Positions 35,212 to 46,262 of a DNA stretch of 64,000 bases are shown piece after piece; the first letter of the stretch is position 1; each line of letters opens with the position of its first letter. The stretch is from Halichoerus grypus (lineage: Eukaryota; Chordata; Mammalia; Carnivora; Phocidae): NCBI RefSeq assembly GCF_964656455.1, contig NC_135717.1, positions 150,463,793 through 150,527,792 on the forward strand, read 5' to 3'. Under the pieces are notes generated by a model, which was given only the letters and a program-made list of their open reading frames with translations, was not told where the DNA came from and ran no database searches. Both the position numbers and the translations under genes were made by a program.

Positions 35212-36575
35212 AAAGTTTCCCAAACATTATGTGGAACTTTAGGTTCACTTAAATAAAATCCCCAAAGATGTTTAATTAGAAGAAACTCTGCTCTTTAGAT
35301 CTATGACATCTAAAATGTTTGGTAATTTTTCAAAAATCAATTAGAGCCATGCCACACAGTATCTCCTAATTTATACTCCAACATTAAATAATTAGACTTT
35401 TTTATTTTTAAGCTTTTTTTATCCAGTCAGGAAGGTGAACTGAGATGTGATCTTTAGTAGAGTAATTCAGCTGTGGTGTTGCCAAACTGTGAATTTAATT
35501 TTCCTTTGGAAGCCAGGGAAAATAAAATTATAATGAATTTATTCTGGGTCTGGTTAATGTCCTTTCTGGGAATAGACTTTGGAGTAACTTAAAAAGTACA
35601 CTGAGAAATTTGCTTGTGGGTATGTGGGTTGTCTTCCCAGAAGTGATGCTGTACTCTAGACTGGGCAACCAGAAGAGGGACAGAGGGAGGGAGTGCTCGC
35701 GAGTCTGCATTTGTTTCTGTGATCGTCATGACTGTGACTCAGAGTGGAATCCGTAAATGAATCATGATCTCATTTGCCACTTCAGAGAAAAACAAGAAGA
35801 TGAGTATCTAAATAGAAAAGCAGTTGAACAGTTGTGCTTGATCATGGATCCCAACCATTGAACACTTGCCCAAATTTCTTTTTTCCCCCAAATTACTAAT
35901 ACCATTTTGTCCACGAACTTTATCAGGATTCTTATTAATGCTATCTCCCTTTTGCTGCCTAACTTTCCAATTACGTTTCTTTTTACTTCTTCTCCAATCA
36001 CTTTGTGATAAATGCAAACACTTGCCATTGTCCTGTGAATTATATCTAATGCATATATTTATGCCTTTGGCACATACGCTGTCCACACAGAGACTAAAAA
36101 GAACAAGGAAATAAACAAAGAATGGGGGTGTACCATTACTTTTAGATTCATGACTTTGATTTTATTAACCTTTATATATGATTTTCGCTTAAATCCACTA
36201 TGGCCTATAGAATATTGTTATGGTATATATTTGGGTGACATTTTTTAGAACAAGAAAAAAAAAAGAGGCAAAGTAAGCATTCCTTGAACATAGGTAACAT
36301 GTGGTTTAATTTGAGCTCTATACCTCCCTTCCTCAATTCCAAATATTACTTTTTCCTAAAAATATTTCGAAAGTGGAAAGGAAAAAGTAACACGGGAAAA
36401 CAAGTAGGAATTTGAACACAAATGAGATTCCCTGGTCTCCCCCAACACCACCAATATACAAATTGTCCTGACTGAAGTGGTGAAAGATGTCCAAGAAATC
36501 ATTATGTGATGAAGACTGGTCTAAACCACCAAGTCTAATCGGGTCTCTGTACACATGCTGTACACTGTATCCCAT
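35212..36575. other. Unassigned intergenic sequence
   Basis: No gene or repeat family recognised. Overlapping frames of 82-92 aa at 35762-36114 on both strands have no motif and are probably chance. Confidence 0.5.
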
Positions 36576-37350
36576 ATCTTATTTATTTTATAACAGGAAG
36601 TTTGTACCTTTTAATCCTCTTCCCCTATTTCATCCATTCCTCCCCCCACCCCCGCCCCGGACAACCAGCAGATTGTTTTCTGTATCTGAGTCTCTTTCAT
36701 GTTTTGTTTGTTCATTTGTTTTGTTTTTTAGATTCCACATATAAATGAAATCAGATGGTACTTGTCTTTCTCTGACTTATTTCACTTAGCATAATACCTT
36801 GGAGTTTCATTCATATTGTCACAAATGGCAAGATTTCATTCTTTTCATGGCTGAGTAATATTGCATTGCGTGTGTATGCCACCTGTTCTTTATCCATTAG
36901 TCTATGGATGGACACTTGGGCTACTTCCATATCTTAACTATTATAAATAATGCTATAATAAACATAGGGGTGCATTTATCTTTTCAAATTAGCATGTCTG
37001 TTTTCAGATAAATATCCAGAAGGGGGAATCGCTGGATTGTATGGTAGGGCTATTTTTAATTTTTTTACTGTTTCCATACCAGCTGCACCATGTTGTGTCC
37101 CCACCAACAGTGCACAAGGGTGCCCCTTTCTCCACATCCTCACCAGCACTAGCTAGTTCTTGTCTTTTTTGATTTTAGCCATTCTGACAGGTAAGAGGTG
37201 GTATCTCATTGTGGTTTTAATTTGCATTTCCCCAATGATGAGTGATGTGGAACATTTTTTCTTATGTCTGTTGGCCACCTCTATGCCTTTTTTGGAGAAA
37301 TGTCTATTTAGGTCTCCTGCCCATTTTTTAATTGGATTTTTTTTAATATA
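36576..37350 (-). mobile_element. LINE-1 3' UTR, antisense
   Basis: This follows the complement of a carnivore/placental L1 3' UTR: CAACCAGCAGATTGTTTTC, TTTAGATTCCACATATAAATG, GCAAGATTTCATTCTTTTCATGG, CACCAACAGTGCACAAGGG, CATTCTGACAGGTAAGAGG, TGCATTTCCCCAATGATGAG, and CTCCTGCCCATTTTTTAATTGG. A C-rich patch at 36641-36660 belongs to it. Confidence 0.9.
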
Positions 37351-37639
37351 TTAAGTTGAGGATTTTCTTTATGGCAATGATAGCCAGAAAAAAACACCAG
37401 TTTACCATTCTTGACAAATATGATGCTCATTAATTAACATTTTAGTGATTTACAATATCGAAAGTTCTTTTGTATGTATTATTTGAACTGATCCTTATTA
37501 AAACCCAGTAAAATACAATTTATTAAACCCATATTAAAGATTAAAAAAAATTAGGCTCTCAGAAACAAGATGCCTGTCTCCAAATGTCATGACTCCTCCC
37601 CTCTACCATCCCTGAAATAGGTCATATTTACTCTCATGT
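37351..37639. other. Unassigned intergenic sequence
   Basis: Nothing recognised. Confidence 0.45.
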
Positions 37640-37830
37640 TTTCCAATTTCCTTTGGGTACAGTCTTCTCACAAACCCTCTCCACCACACCCAACTCAACT
37701 CAGTCTTTCCCACACCTGGTACACAAGAGCCCTTGGGCCTTGCTCTCAGCACGCTGTCTGCCAGCCTCCTGTCACTCTTTCATTCCATCAGAGCACCTAC
37801 CACAAGTTGCCTTTTGTCTATTTTTCTAAT

Positions 37831-37867
<37 letters not shown>

Positions 37868-37996
37868 TGCACGTCTCTCAACAGAATGAGATCATACTTG
37901 GTTTTTACGTTGTTATTTTCACTATAGCGTCTCCAGCATCTATGGCGATGTTCTGCTCAGTCGGAATTCAAATAATTGTTGAATGAATGAACACAT
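37640..37996 (+). mobile_element. LINE-2 3' end interrupted by a (GT)n run
   Basis: A sense L2 3' part: GGCCTTGCTCTCAGCACGCTG, CACTCTTTCATTCCATCAGAGC, then the microsatellite at 37836-37864, then the terminus AATTCAAATAATTGTTGAATGAATGAACAC at 37965-37994. Confidence 0.72.
37836..37864. repeat. (TG)n microsatellite
   Basis: About 14 TG units inside the L2 3' end. Confidence 0.96.
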
Positions 37997-38431
37997 ACAT
38001 GAGGATCATGGATTAATCTACTCGTAGTAAAAATATTATAATATATACCAGAGGATTCTGAATTCTATTAGGAGTCTGTTGAGTATCTTTCAAGAGTTAA
38101 ACCATAATGTAGCTAGTCCAAGGATTTTGTGAGGTCCCCAAATGGCTGGGAGATGGCAGGATGTGCCTGCACTTCCCAGGTAGTATCCTGAAAGCGTTTA
38201 GGTCTGGTTATTCTGCATTGCAGGAGTCCCTTGAAACTTCTACTTCTCAAACAATTTGTGTTTTAAAAATATTAATACTCTGAATCTCGCAAATTGAATA
38301 GTCTCTTGTTGCCAATTTAACACATACTATTAACACTAGTGTTGCATGTAAATCATAGAAAGAATAATAAGTCTTGAGAAGAGGGGATGGTGTTAGTTCT
38401 TTCACTAATTTGCCTGGGCTTTTTGGTGGGG

Positions 38432-38432
<1 letters not shown>
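37997..38432. other. Unassigned intergenic sequence
   Basis: Nothing recognised. Confidence 0.45.

Positions 38433-38478
<46 letters not shown>
38433..38478. repeat. (GT)n microsatellite
   Basis: A GT run of about 23 units with one early TA interruption. Confidence 0.97.
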
Positions 38479-38480
<2 letters not shown>

Positions 38481-38630
38481 CCCCTGGGAGTCACTTAACT
38501 GCTTTGGGCTTTATAATCTTTATAATCCTAATGACATTAGTAAAGAATAACTAGGTAAACAACAACAACAACAAAAGTAATAGTAAGCAGAGAAAATTAT
38601 CACTTTGAACCTATGAAATGATACTAATTT

Positions 38631-38844
38631 TTTTTTTAAAGATTTTATTTATTTGACAGAGAGAGACACAGCGAGAGAGGGAACACAAGCAGGGGGAGTG
38701 GGAGAGGGAGAAGCAGGCTTCCTGTGGAGCAGGGAGCCCAATGCGAGGCTCGATCCCAGGACCTTGGGACCATGACCTGAGCCGAATGGCTTAATGACTG
38801 AGCTTAATGACTGAGCCTAATGACTGAGCCACCCAGGTGCCCCA
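38631..38844 (-). mobile_element. Can-SINE with 15-bp target duplication and 13-bp triplication
   Basis: A minus-oriented, well-preserved arctoid-type SINE. AAATGATACTAATTT is repeated exactly at 38616-38630 and 38845-38859. Within the tRNA-like head, a 13-bp unit (CTTAATGACTGAG) occurs three times in tandem at 38790-38802, 38803-38815 and 38816-38828 (the last with one change). It includes the complement of the A-box region. Confidence 0.97.
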
Positions 38845-38859
38845 AAATGATACTAATTT

Positions 38860-39320
38860 AAAAAACATTTGTTAATTGGCAAAATGTACTGAATTTTTAT
38901 AGCTATTGATCTAGTAATCCCTGTATCTAGATATCAAGACATTAATGTTTTTCAACACTATATAATAACAGAAAGTTGGAAGAAATTCCAGGTTAGAGGA
39001 GTAAAAGCATGCATAAGTGACCATCTGGTAAAATCACGTAATGAAATATGAAACATTATTGAAATATACCCATACTATGTAAAGAAGTGGAAACATTTGT
39101 ATTTAAATAAATCAGTAAAAGTGCACTACAGAAGTTCATCATTTCTATTGGCAATGATGGAATGGTATGCACTTGCATCAGCATATATACTAACAATAAA
39201 GCAAATCAAACTGAAATCATCAAAACAGTGATCTCCTTGACCTAAGATTCCTTTTAGCTTTAGTATCACAATTTTGTACAACTTAACATTAAAATAATTG
39301 TTTCACTAAAAAGCAATTTC
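38860..39320 (+). mobile_element. Possible old LINE-1 3' UTR
   Basis: The order GATCTAGTAATCCCTGTATC, CAACACTATATAATAACAG AAAGTTGGAAG, GTAAAATCACGTAATGAAAT resembles the L1ME-type 3' UTR in sense orientation. It is very diverged. Confidence 0.45.
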
Positions 39321-40159
39321 TAATTCCTAATGATGAGTAATTCCTAAATGCAGACACAGGATTCATTATTTTATAGGTTCTTTTTGTAACTGTAAATTTA
39401 ATTCTCCATTTTGTTTTTGTATTCTTTTCCCAGCAAGAAATAAAGTGGAGAATTAGCCTGTTAAACTTACATGCACATTTTAGATAAAACCTTGAAAACT
39501 TTCAATTTAATTTTTACATTTTGACCATTATAGTAATTTTATAAAATGAACTTATACTTTCTGATTTAAATTTGAGAAAAGATAAAATAAAAAAATCCAA
39601 ATGACATATTCTACAAATTTCATCATGTTTTCAAACAATGTGGTAAATATTTTGATATATTTCATTAAGCACATCTCTCCTCATTTTTATGCCTATATTT
39701 ATTTTGAAAAAAAATACCCTGGGTACTCAGAAATCATGACCTCACCTCAAGAATAAAAATGTTGATTTTAAATAGATGTACATTCTGATGACCAAAGAAG
39801 GCTTTTCAGGCATTATGCCTAATGTAAACAGAGGCAAACCTCGAATAAATTCTGGCTCAGTTTGCAGAAAGGGGTATTATAGGTGGTTGTTTTAAACTTC
39901 ATTAACTCTTTCCATTTTACCAGTAACAGTACTTTACAGGTCCTGAGGACTTGCCCTGAAGCTATTTGTCTAACACACCAACATTTACAGAATGGTAAAC
40001 GTAGTACTGGTATGACAGATGTGATTTTCTTACATTTTCCTTGCTGAAAATAACATGCTGCTTTACCACAACTGCATTTTTCTGGGTTCAGAACCCAACC
40101 TAGAGAATTTCATTTGGTTTTCTTAATTTGGTCCAGCTGTTGAAATAAATTGGTTCACC
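39321..40159. other. Unassigned intergenic sequence
   Basis: Nothing recognised in about 840 bp of AT-rich sequence. Confidence 0.5.
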
Positions 40160-40250
40160 TGCCTTCCTTCTACCTTTCCTTCCTTCTTTCCTTCGTCCTT
40201 CCTTCCTTCCTCCCTTCCTCTCTTCCTCCTTTCTCTCTTTCTGTCTCTCC
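40160..40250. repeat. CT-rich (CCTT)n tract
   Basis: About 90 bases of almost pure pyrimidine in CCTT and CTTT units, with only a few purine interruptions. Confidence 0.93.
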
Positions 40251-40629
40251 AATCATTCTTTGGACACTTAGACAAAATGGAAGTAACCTTGTTGAAGAGT
40301 GGATTTTCAGGATCAGAAATGCCCCTAGCACGCACCTATTTCATAATGCATAAATCTGAGGGTATTTACAAAGAATGTGCTACTATTTTGTCATCTTGAA
40401 CTTATTTTTTTCCCTTCTAGTATCCAGGTTACTCCCTCAGATCCCTCTGGCAGAATCCCTCTTACAAAACATCTCTATTAGCTGGACTTTCCCCCTGAAC
40501 ACTCCAAATTAAAGAAAAGAAGATAAATAAAAGCAGCTAGTTTGCCAGTTTTAAACTGTAATTAATTTCAAAACTTCCGACTAGTTAGTTGTGAGGGTGA
40601 GTATAGAGAGTAACTGAATAGTCTCCTTT
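40251..40629. other. Unassigned intergenic sequence
   Basis: Nothing recognised. Confidence 0.45.
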
Positions 40630-41220
40630 GTTCAGGCATTCGTTCATTTATTTAATCATTCATTCTTTCACTCTAGATATATGGAATGCCCAGCTATGTG
40701 TCTGGAATTATTCTATGTTCTTGGCATATAGAAACAAACAAGACAGACAAGGTCTCTGCTCTCAAGGAGCTTATCTATTGGGGAAAAAAGTATGTAAACA
40801 AGATAATCTCAGAAAATAGTTTAAGTACTATGAAAAATAAAACAAGATAAAGGGTAGAAAATAATGAGACTATATGTTGTTTTATAATGGGTGGTCATGG
40901 AAATGACATTGAGTACAAATCAAAGTGTCTCAGACCAAAGGATGAGCAAGTATAAATGTCCTGAGGTAGGACAAGCTTGTCATGTTAGCGGTGCAAGTTC
41001 AATGCCGAGGGTTGGATGGGGAATGTTCATACACAGCCATATAGATTTTATTACTATAGAAGTGGAGTTGTATAGAAGTAGAGCAGAGAAGGTGGAGAGT
41101 GGAAGCAGGAAAATCACAGTATGTCACATCCCATGTGAGACATGAGCAATGGAGTTGGTGAAAACAGGACGGACTGAGGATAAGCTTTTGATATTATCCT
41201 CGTAGTACTTACTGAGAGAT
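40630..41220 (-). mobile_element. LINE-2 3' region, antisense
   Basis: The complement of the L2 3' region is clear: TTCATTCTTTCACTCTAGATAT, AAACAAACAAGACAGACAAGGTCTCTGCTCTCAAGGAGCTTATC at 40731-40774, GTTTAAGTACTATGAAAAATAAAAC, GTCCTGAGGTAGGACAAGCTTG, GAGACATGAGCAATGGAG. Confidence 0.85.
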
Positions 41221-41527
41221 TAGGAAAAAAGCTTCCCAGATTTTGGGTGAACAAGTCAATGACGCTATAGTATATTGACATGAAACAATCTTTGTTCATT
41301 TCAGTAGGATGAAAGCAATGAAAATCATATTATGTTCCCTTGGATTACAAAAAGCTAAGAATAGTAATAGGGCTGAACACCAGAGTTGATAAACAGGTAC
41401 ACTAATTGCTATTTAATAAGTCGAACTCATACTCTTTGTTTAAAATACAGTGGGTTTATTACCAGTACATTATCTGGTTCCCTGGTGATTTTCAAAGGCT
41501 TGCTCTACTCACATTTGTATCTACTGC
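41221..41527. other. Unassigned intergenic sequence
   Basis: Nothing recognised. Confidence 0.45.
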
Positions 41528-41680
41528 TTCTTAATTCAATTAACAAATATTTATTGACTGCCTACTATAACTCAGGTCTTAGGGAAATATGTAAAAGAGT
41601 ACATAGACATAGTCACAAAACTTTCTATCAGAATTCTGACAATTTTCCTCTGAAGTTTAGTGCTATAGATAAATGCAAGG
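41528..41680 (-). mobile_element. Short LINE-2 relic, antisense
   Basis: TTAATTCAATTAACAAATATTTATTGACTGCCTACTATAACTCAGG is the complement of the L2 terminus; a worn 100 bases follow. Confidence 0.7.
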
Positions 41681-42959
41681 CAGGTAGATAGTCTCTCGGT
41701 AGATAAACTCTTATTTGTTGTAGCTTGTCCCACCTTATGCCTGTGTGACTTTTTTTTTTTTGTGGTTGGTATTGTGCTCATTTCTGAAATCCAAGTACTT
41801 TGCCAAGTTTCATTACGATTGGTTTCTTTTCATTAATTTTTTTATTTTTCATGGGCCCCCTTTTAAGCTACAGATTCAAATCTTCAACTCAGAGAATGTT
41901 TCTCCTATTCTGCCTTTGATTTTTCCTTCTGCATTTTTTGAATTACTTTCTTTTTAAAGACCAACAGTGACCCATGGGATAATTTTTTCTCTCTCCTTTT
42001 ATTCGCCATCACATTGGATCATTCATCTCTTTGTCTTTTTCTTTTGCCTTCTTCCTGCCATGCTGATTTCCCTCTTCAATATTTCTGAAACTGTTATTTT
42101 CCTCATAATTTATTTTCGTTTCTTCAAATTCAGCCTACCGCCCAGCTCTCTTATTTCCCTCTCTCTCGGTATCTCCTGTTTCAAGCCTACTACTTTTTCA
42201 ATATTTATTTAGACTAGAAGGTAGAGGTTTTCAAAATGTCGGTTTTCTATATAAATGGTTTTCAAAGCAGTGCTTTGCTCCCCAACCCCCAACTTCAGTT
42301 CTCTCTTTTATTTTATATGACAGGATCTTTTCATAAGGCTCTAGCTATTTTTACAATGTTTTCTCATCCTTGAATGATTTCTATCCAGGCTGGCATTTTG
42401 CCAATCAACAAACTTTTCATATTCTTCTTACTCTGTTGTTTGTTTGTTTTTCTTCCTTTTGGCTTTTAAAGAATAGTCCTTTCACATATTAAGCAGGAAA
42501 AGTAAGTGCTGTGTAACATTCGGGTCTTTTGAATGTTTTCTTGAATGTGAATTTGCTGACCTAAGGAGGAAATTCTGGTTCCATCACCTGGTTATCTTTC
42601 TTTTTAGATACAATGAAAAGAGGAAAATTTAAAAATAACGTAGAAACTCAGGAGTGCACCATTTCTGTGGCCCTACCAGGAAGCATAAAAACAAAATGCC
42701 TGTATAAGATGGTACAAAAGTGAATTGCCTCTCCACTTGTGAATTTACTGGGTTGGACACGACATACTATTTTCTACCCAGTTTTTACATGTAACTTCTT
42801 TGAATTTCAATCCTGAAATTAGTGCAAAAAATGTAGTAATTAGGGCATAAGTTTAGAAATTTAAAATCTTTTGTTCTCCCAGAAACTGACTCTAGATAAA
42901 TAGTGCTGGTTTCCTCACTCTGGCCAACAAAGAACCTGCATTTTTGTGGTAAGCTAATC
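41681..42959. other. Unassigned T-rich intergenic sequence
   Basis: A strongly T-rich plus strand from 41745 to 42480 suggests worn antisense LINE sequence, but no diagnostic block was found. The 70-81 aa frames here reflect that composition. Confidence 0.45.
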
Positions 42960-43077
42960 ACCCCTTGTCACCAACAATGTATGAGAGCTCTGGTTGTTCC
43001 ACACCATTGTCAGGGGTTGGTATTAGGAGTCTTTTTAATTTTAGCCATTGCCATAGGTACGTAGTAGTATCTTGAGT

Positions 43078-43306
43078 TTTGTTTGCTTAGTTTTCTGTTT
43101 TTAAAATAAAATTGTATATATTAAAGGTGTACAACATGGTGATTTAATATACACATACATAGGGAGATGATTACTATACTCAAGTTAGTTAGCATATCTT
43201 CTCACATAGGTACCATTTTCTTTCCTTTGTGATAAAGACACCTGAAATCTACTCTCTTCGCAAATTTCCAGGATTCAATACAATATTATTAACTACAGTC
43301 ATCAGG
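43078..43306 (-). mobile_element. LINE-1 3' tail nested inside another LINE-1
   Basis: AAAATTGTATATATTAAAGGTGTACAACATGGTGATTTAATATACAC (43109-43155), then TACTCAAGTTAGTTAGCATATC and ATTATTAACTACAGTCATCAG, is the complement of a different L1 3' UTR. It starts where the outer L1 stops mid-phrase (after GTAGTATCTTGAG) and ends where that phrase resumes. Confidence 0.65.
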
Positions 43307-44235
43307 TGGTTTTCATTAGCATCTCCTTGATGACTATAGGTGTTGATCTTGACATGCATTTTTTTTTATTTTCTCTTGTGAAGTATCTGCATTTTTTTTT
43401 CAATTCTTTAAGTTTGTTTGGTCTTACTGCATTTCTAAAGTTTATCGCTAGCTAGCTAGGTATCGTGTAAAAGCACTTTGTTAAATATATATACTGTAAA
43501 CATTTTCTCTCAGTCTGTAGCTTCTTTTTTCCTTAAAATGTCTTCTGAGGAGTAAATATTTTAATTTTGATGAAGCCCAATTTATCCACTTTTTCTATTA
43601 TGGTTCACACTTTTTGTATCTAAGAAATCTTTGCTTACCTCAAGTTCATAAAGAATTTCTCCCATGTTTTCTTCTAGAAATTTTATAGTTTTAGGTTTTA
43701 TATATAACATATATGTATATGTTTCTTTCTTTCCCAGTTGAATTGCCTTTTTACCATTGCTGAAAATCATTTGACTGTATGTGTGCGGGCTCATTTCTCA
43801 GCTCTGTCTTCTGTTCAGTTGATCTTTACATCTGTCTTTTTGTCTTTTAACCTCACTGTAGCTTCATGGAAAATTTCAAAAACTGAAGTCCTCAAATTTT
43901 TTTTCTTTAAGAAAAAAGCTTTGTATCTATTAGGTTGTTTGCATTTCCATGTAAGCTTTAGAATCGGTTTATTGATATCTAGATAAAGCCTTTTTTAAAA
44001 TTACAGTTGGGATTGTGATGAATCTATACGTCAATTATCCTAACAATATTGAATCTTCAAGTGGTGAACATAGTATGTATCTCCATTGTGAAGGTCTTTA
44101 ATTTCTATTAGAAGTATTTTATAGTTTTTTATGCATATGTCTTACATGTCTCCTGTTAAGTTCAGTCACAAGTTTTTCAAAACGTATTGTATGATTCTAA
44201 GGTAAACAGAATTTTTTTAAAAAATTATTTTACAG

Positions 44236-44257
44236 TTTTTTTTTTTTTTTTTTTTTG
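44236..44257. repeat. Poly-T run
   Basis: An uninterrupted run of about 20 T. Confidence 0.85.
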
Positions 44258-44559
44258 CTGCTAGTAAATAAAAACAAACCTAATTCCTGTACATTAACCT
44301 TCCATTCTGCGACCTTGCTAAATTCACTTATTAATGTTAGTAGGTACCTTTCCACTGGTGTCTTAGAATTTTCTATGGACATGTTCATGTTGTCTTGAAG
44401 ATAGTTTTACATTTTCTTTCTAATTGTCATGCTTTTCACTTATTTTTCTTATCTACTGCACTAACTAGGGTTTTCTGTATAATGTTTCAGAGAAGTGGAA
44501 AGATTAATCATTCTTGCTTTTTCCTAATCTTGGGGTGAGAGCATTCTCTTTCATTATTT

Positions 44560-44712
44560 ACATACAGTATCCCAGTTAATTGTCCTAAGCAACTTATGTG
44601 GTAGGCACCTTTATTATCATTCCCCATTTTAAGCTTAAATTGATAAACTGAAATGCTTAATGTCACACAGCTTGTAATCACAAAAACAAAGGCTATCCCA
44701 GGCAATTTGAAC
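44560..44712 (-). mobile_element. MIR SINE relic, antisense
   Basis: The complement of MIR: GTCCTAAGCAACTTATGTGGTAGGC, ATTATCATTCCCCATTTTAAG, AAACTGAAATGCTTAATGTCACACAGCTTGTAATC at 44646-44680. Confidence 0.78.
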
Positions 44713-44728
44713 ATGGGCTTTTACTCTT

Positions 44729-45111
44729 TTTTTTAAAGTTTTTATTTAAATTCCAGTTAACATACAGTGTAATATTAATTTCAGATGTACAATATAGTGA
44801 TTCAACACTTCCATACAGCATCTGGTGCTCATCACAAGTGCTCTCCTTAATCCCTATCACCTATTTCTCCCATGCGCCCATCCCTCTCCCCTCTGGTATC
44901 CATCAGTTTGTTTTACATATGAGTGAGATCATATGGTATTTGTCTTTCTCTGACTGGCTTATTTCACTTAGCATAATACTCTCTAGCTCCACTCACATCA
45001 TTGCAAATGGCAAGATTTCATTCTTTTTCATGGCTGAATAATATTTTAATGTCAATATCTACCACCTTTTCTGCATCCATTCATTAGTGGATGGACACTT
45101 AGGCTGTTTGA
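44729..45111 (-). mobile_element. 5'-truncated carnivore LINE-1 with target duplication
   Basis: A 380-bp antisense L1 3' end starting with a T-run, AAGTTTTTATTTAAATTCCAG, TTCAACACTTCCATACAGC, CATCACAAGTGCTCTCCTTAATCCC and TGGCAAGATTTCATTC. GGCTTTTACTCTT at 44716-44728 and GGCTTTTGCTCTT at 45112-45124 form the target duplication (one mismatch). Confidence 0.92.
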
Positions 45112-45339
45112 GGCTTTTGCTCTTTATGGTTGCTCTTTATTGCCTCAGAAGTGGAATCAGATTCTGAAGCAACAGTTCAGGCTTCCGCACAGGCTGCTTG
45201 TACCTCCCTCAGCTCTGAGACCTGAATCTCACTAGCTTCACAGCCCCTTGGGCATCTCCACCTCTGAACTAGAATTGCCCTGTTCTGACCCACTGGTGTA
45301 GCAAAGATGTGAACCTCCGCATACGGCGGGAATAATCTT

Positions 45340-45710
45340 TGTCAACTCAGGCTGCTTAATAACAAAACAGCACAGACTGGGTGGCTTATCAAAAACAGAA
45401 ATTTATGTCTCCCAGTTCTGGAGGCAGGAAGTACAAAATCAGGGTGCCAGCATAGTCAGGCTGTCCTGGGGGCCCTCTCCTGGGTGGCTGATGGCTGACT
45501 TCCTGCTGTATTCTCACATGGCAGAGAGCAGAGCAAACCAAATCTTCTGAGACTTATCAGGGCACTAATCCCATTCACGAAGGCTCCACCCTCTTGAACT
45601 CCCCTAATGCTAATTACCTTCCCAAAGCCTCGCCTCCTAAAACCATGATACTAAGGTATAGGGTTTCAACATATGAATTTTGGGGTGTCACAAACATTCA
45701 GCCCATGACA
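45340..45710 (-). mobile_element. MLT1-type MaLR LTR, antisense
   Basis: TGT...ACA-bounded LTR complement: CACAGACTGGGTGGCTTATC, TTATGTCTCCCAGTTCTGGAGGC, GTATTCTCACATGGCAGAG, GGGCACTAATCCCATTCACG, and GGGTTTCAACATATGAATTTTGGGG near 45660. It is a solo LTR. Confidence 0.88.
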
Positions 45711-46129
45711 GGGATGGAATGGATAAGGGGGTGGAGAAATGAGGAAGTAAGGGAGTCAAGAAGTAGAGGCAATACCAGTAATGATATGGAGCTGGAAAAG
45801 TGACCTTTTCTGCCTCAACTCTGTTAGCAGCTCAGCTCCTTGGCCCCTAGATCATCGATCAGGCCTATGTTTATCTCATCTGTCTATCAAAACCCTTTTA
45901 AATTACTTATTCCTTGTCTCTTCTTTCTTTCTTTCTTTTTTTTTTTTCTTGTCTCTTTTTCTTATCAGAATATAAACCAATTGAGCTATTGGTTGTGAAA
46001 CAATGAGATTATACCAGTGGACACACTTGTCAACCAAAAGCTGCTGGATCAATACAAAGTAGCATTGCTATTGTTATCATTATAGCAACAAAGGAAAACC
46101 CAGAGAATGACTATAACCTGTTGGAGGTT
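45711..46129. other. Unassigned sequence with a TTTC tract
   Basis: A CTTT/T-rich tract lies at 45918-45965. Otherwise no feature was recognised. Confidence 0.5.
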
Positions 46130-46262
46130 AACCAAACTCATTGAGGTAATCAGTTTGCTACATATATATATTTGTGAACACCGAATCCTTATGTTGTACA
46201 CCTTAAATGTATATAAGGTTATGTGTCAATTATATTTGATTAAAACTAGAAGAAAATAAAAT
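46130..46262 (+). mobile_element. LINE-1 3' end fragment
   Basis: Sense L1 terminus: GAATCCTTATGTTGTACACCTTAAATG, GGTTATGTGTCAATTATATTTGATTAAAACTAG, ending in an A-rich tail. Confidence 0.75.

Larger units (their letters stand above)
42960..44530 (-). mobile_element. Old antisense LINE-1 with a second L1 end inside
   Basis: The outer element is the complement of an L1M: CCAACAATGTATGAGAGCTC, TTTTAATTTTAGCCATTGCC at 43034, then an interruption at 43078-43306, then GTGGTTTTCATTAGCATCTCCTTGATGAC resuming at 43307, GATGAAGCCCAATTTATCC, AATCTTTGCTTACCTCAAG, TCTTCTAGAAATTTTATAGTTTTAGG, and CATTCTGCGACCTTGCTAAATTCACTTATTAATG near 44305. The reading frame is decayed throughout. Confidence 0.8.

Noticed and set aside
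38631..38844. True tRNA gene in the SINE head
   Set aside because: The sequence is tRNA-derived but has no complete cloverleaf, and it belongs to a retroposon with an A-tail and target duplication.
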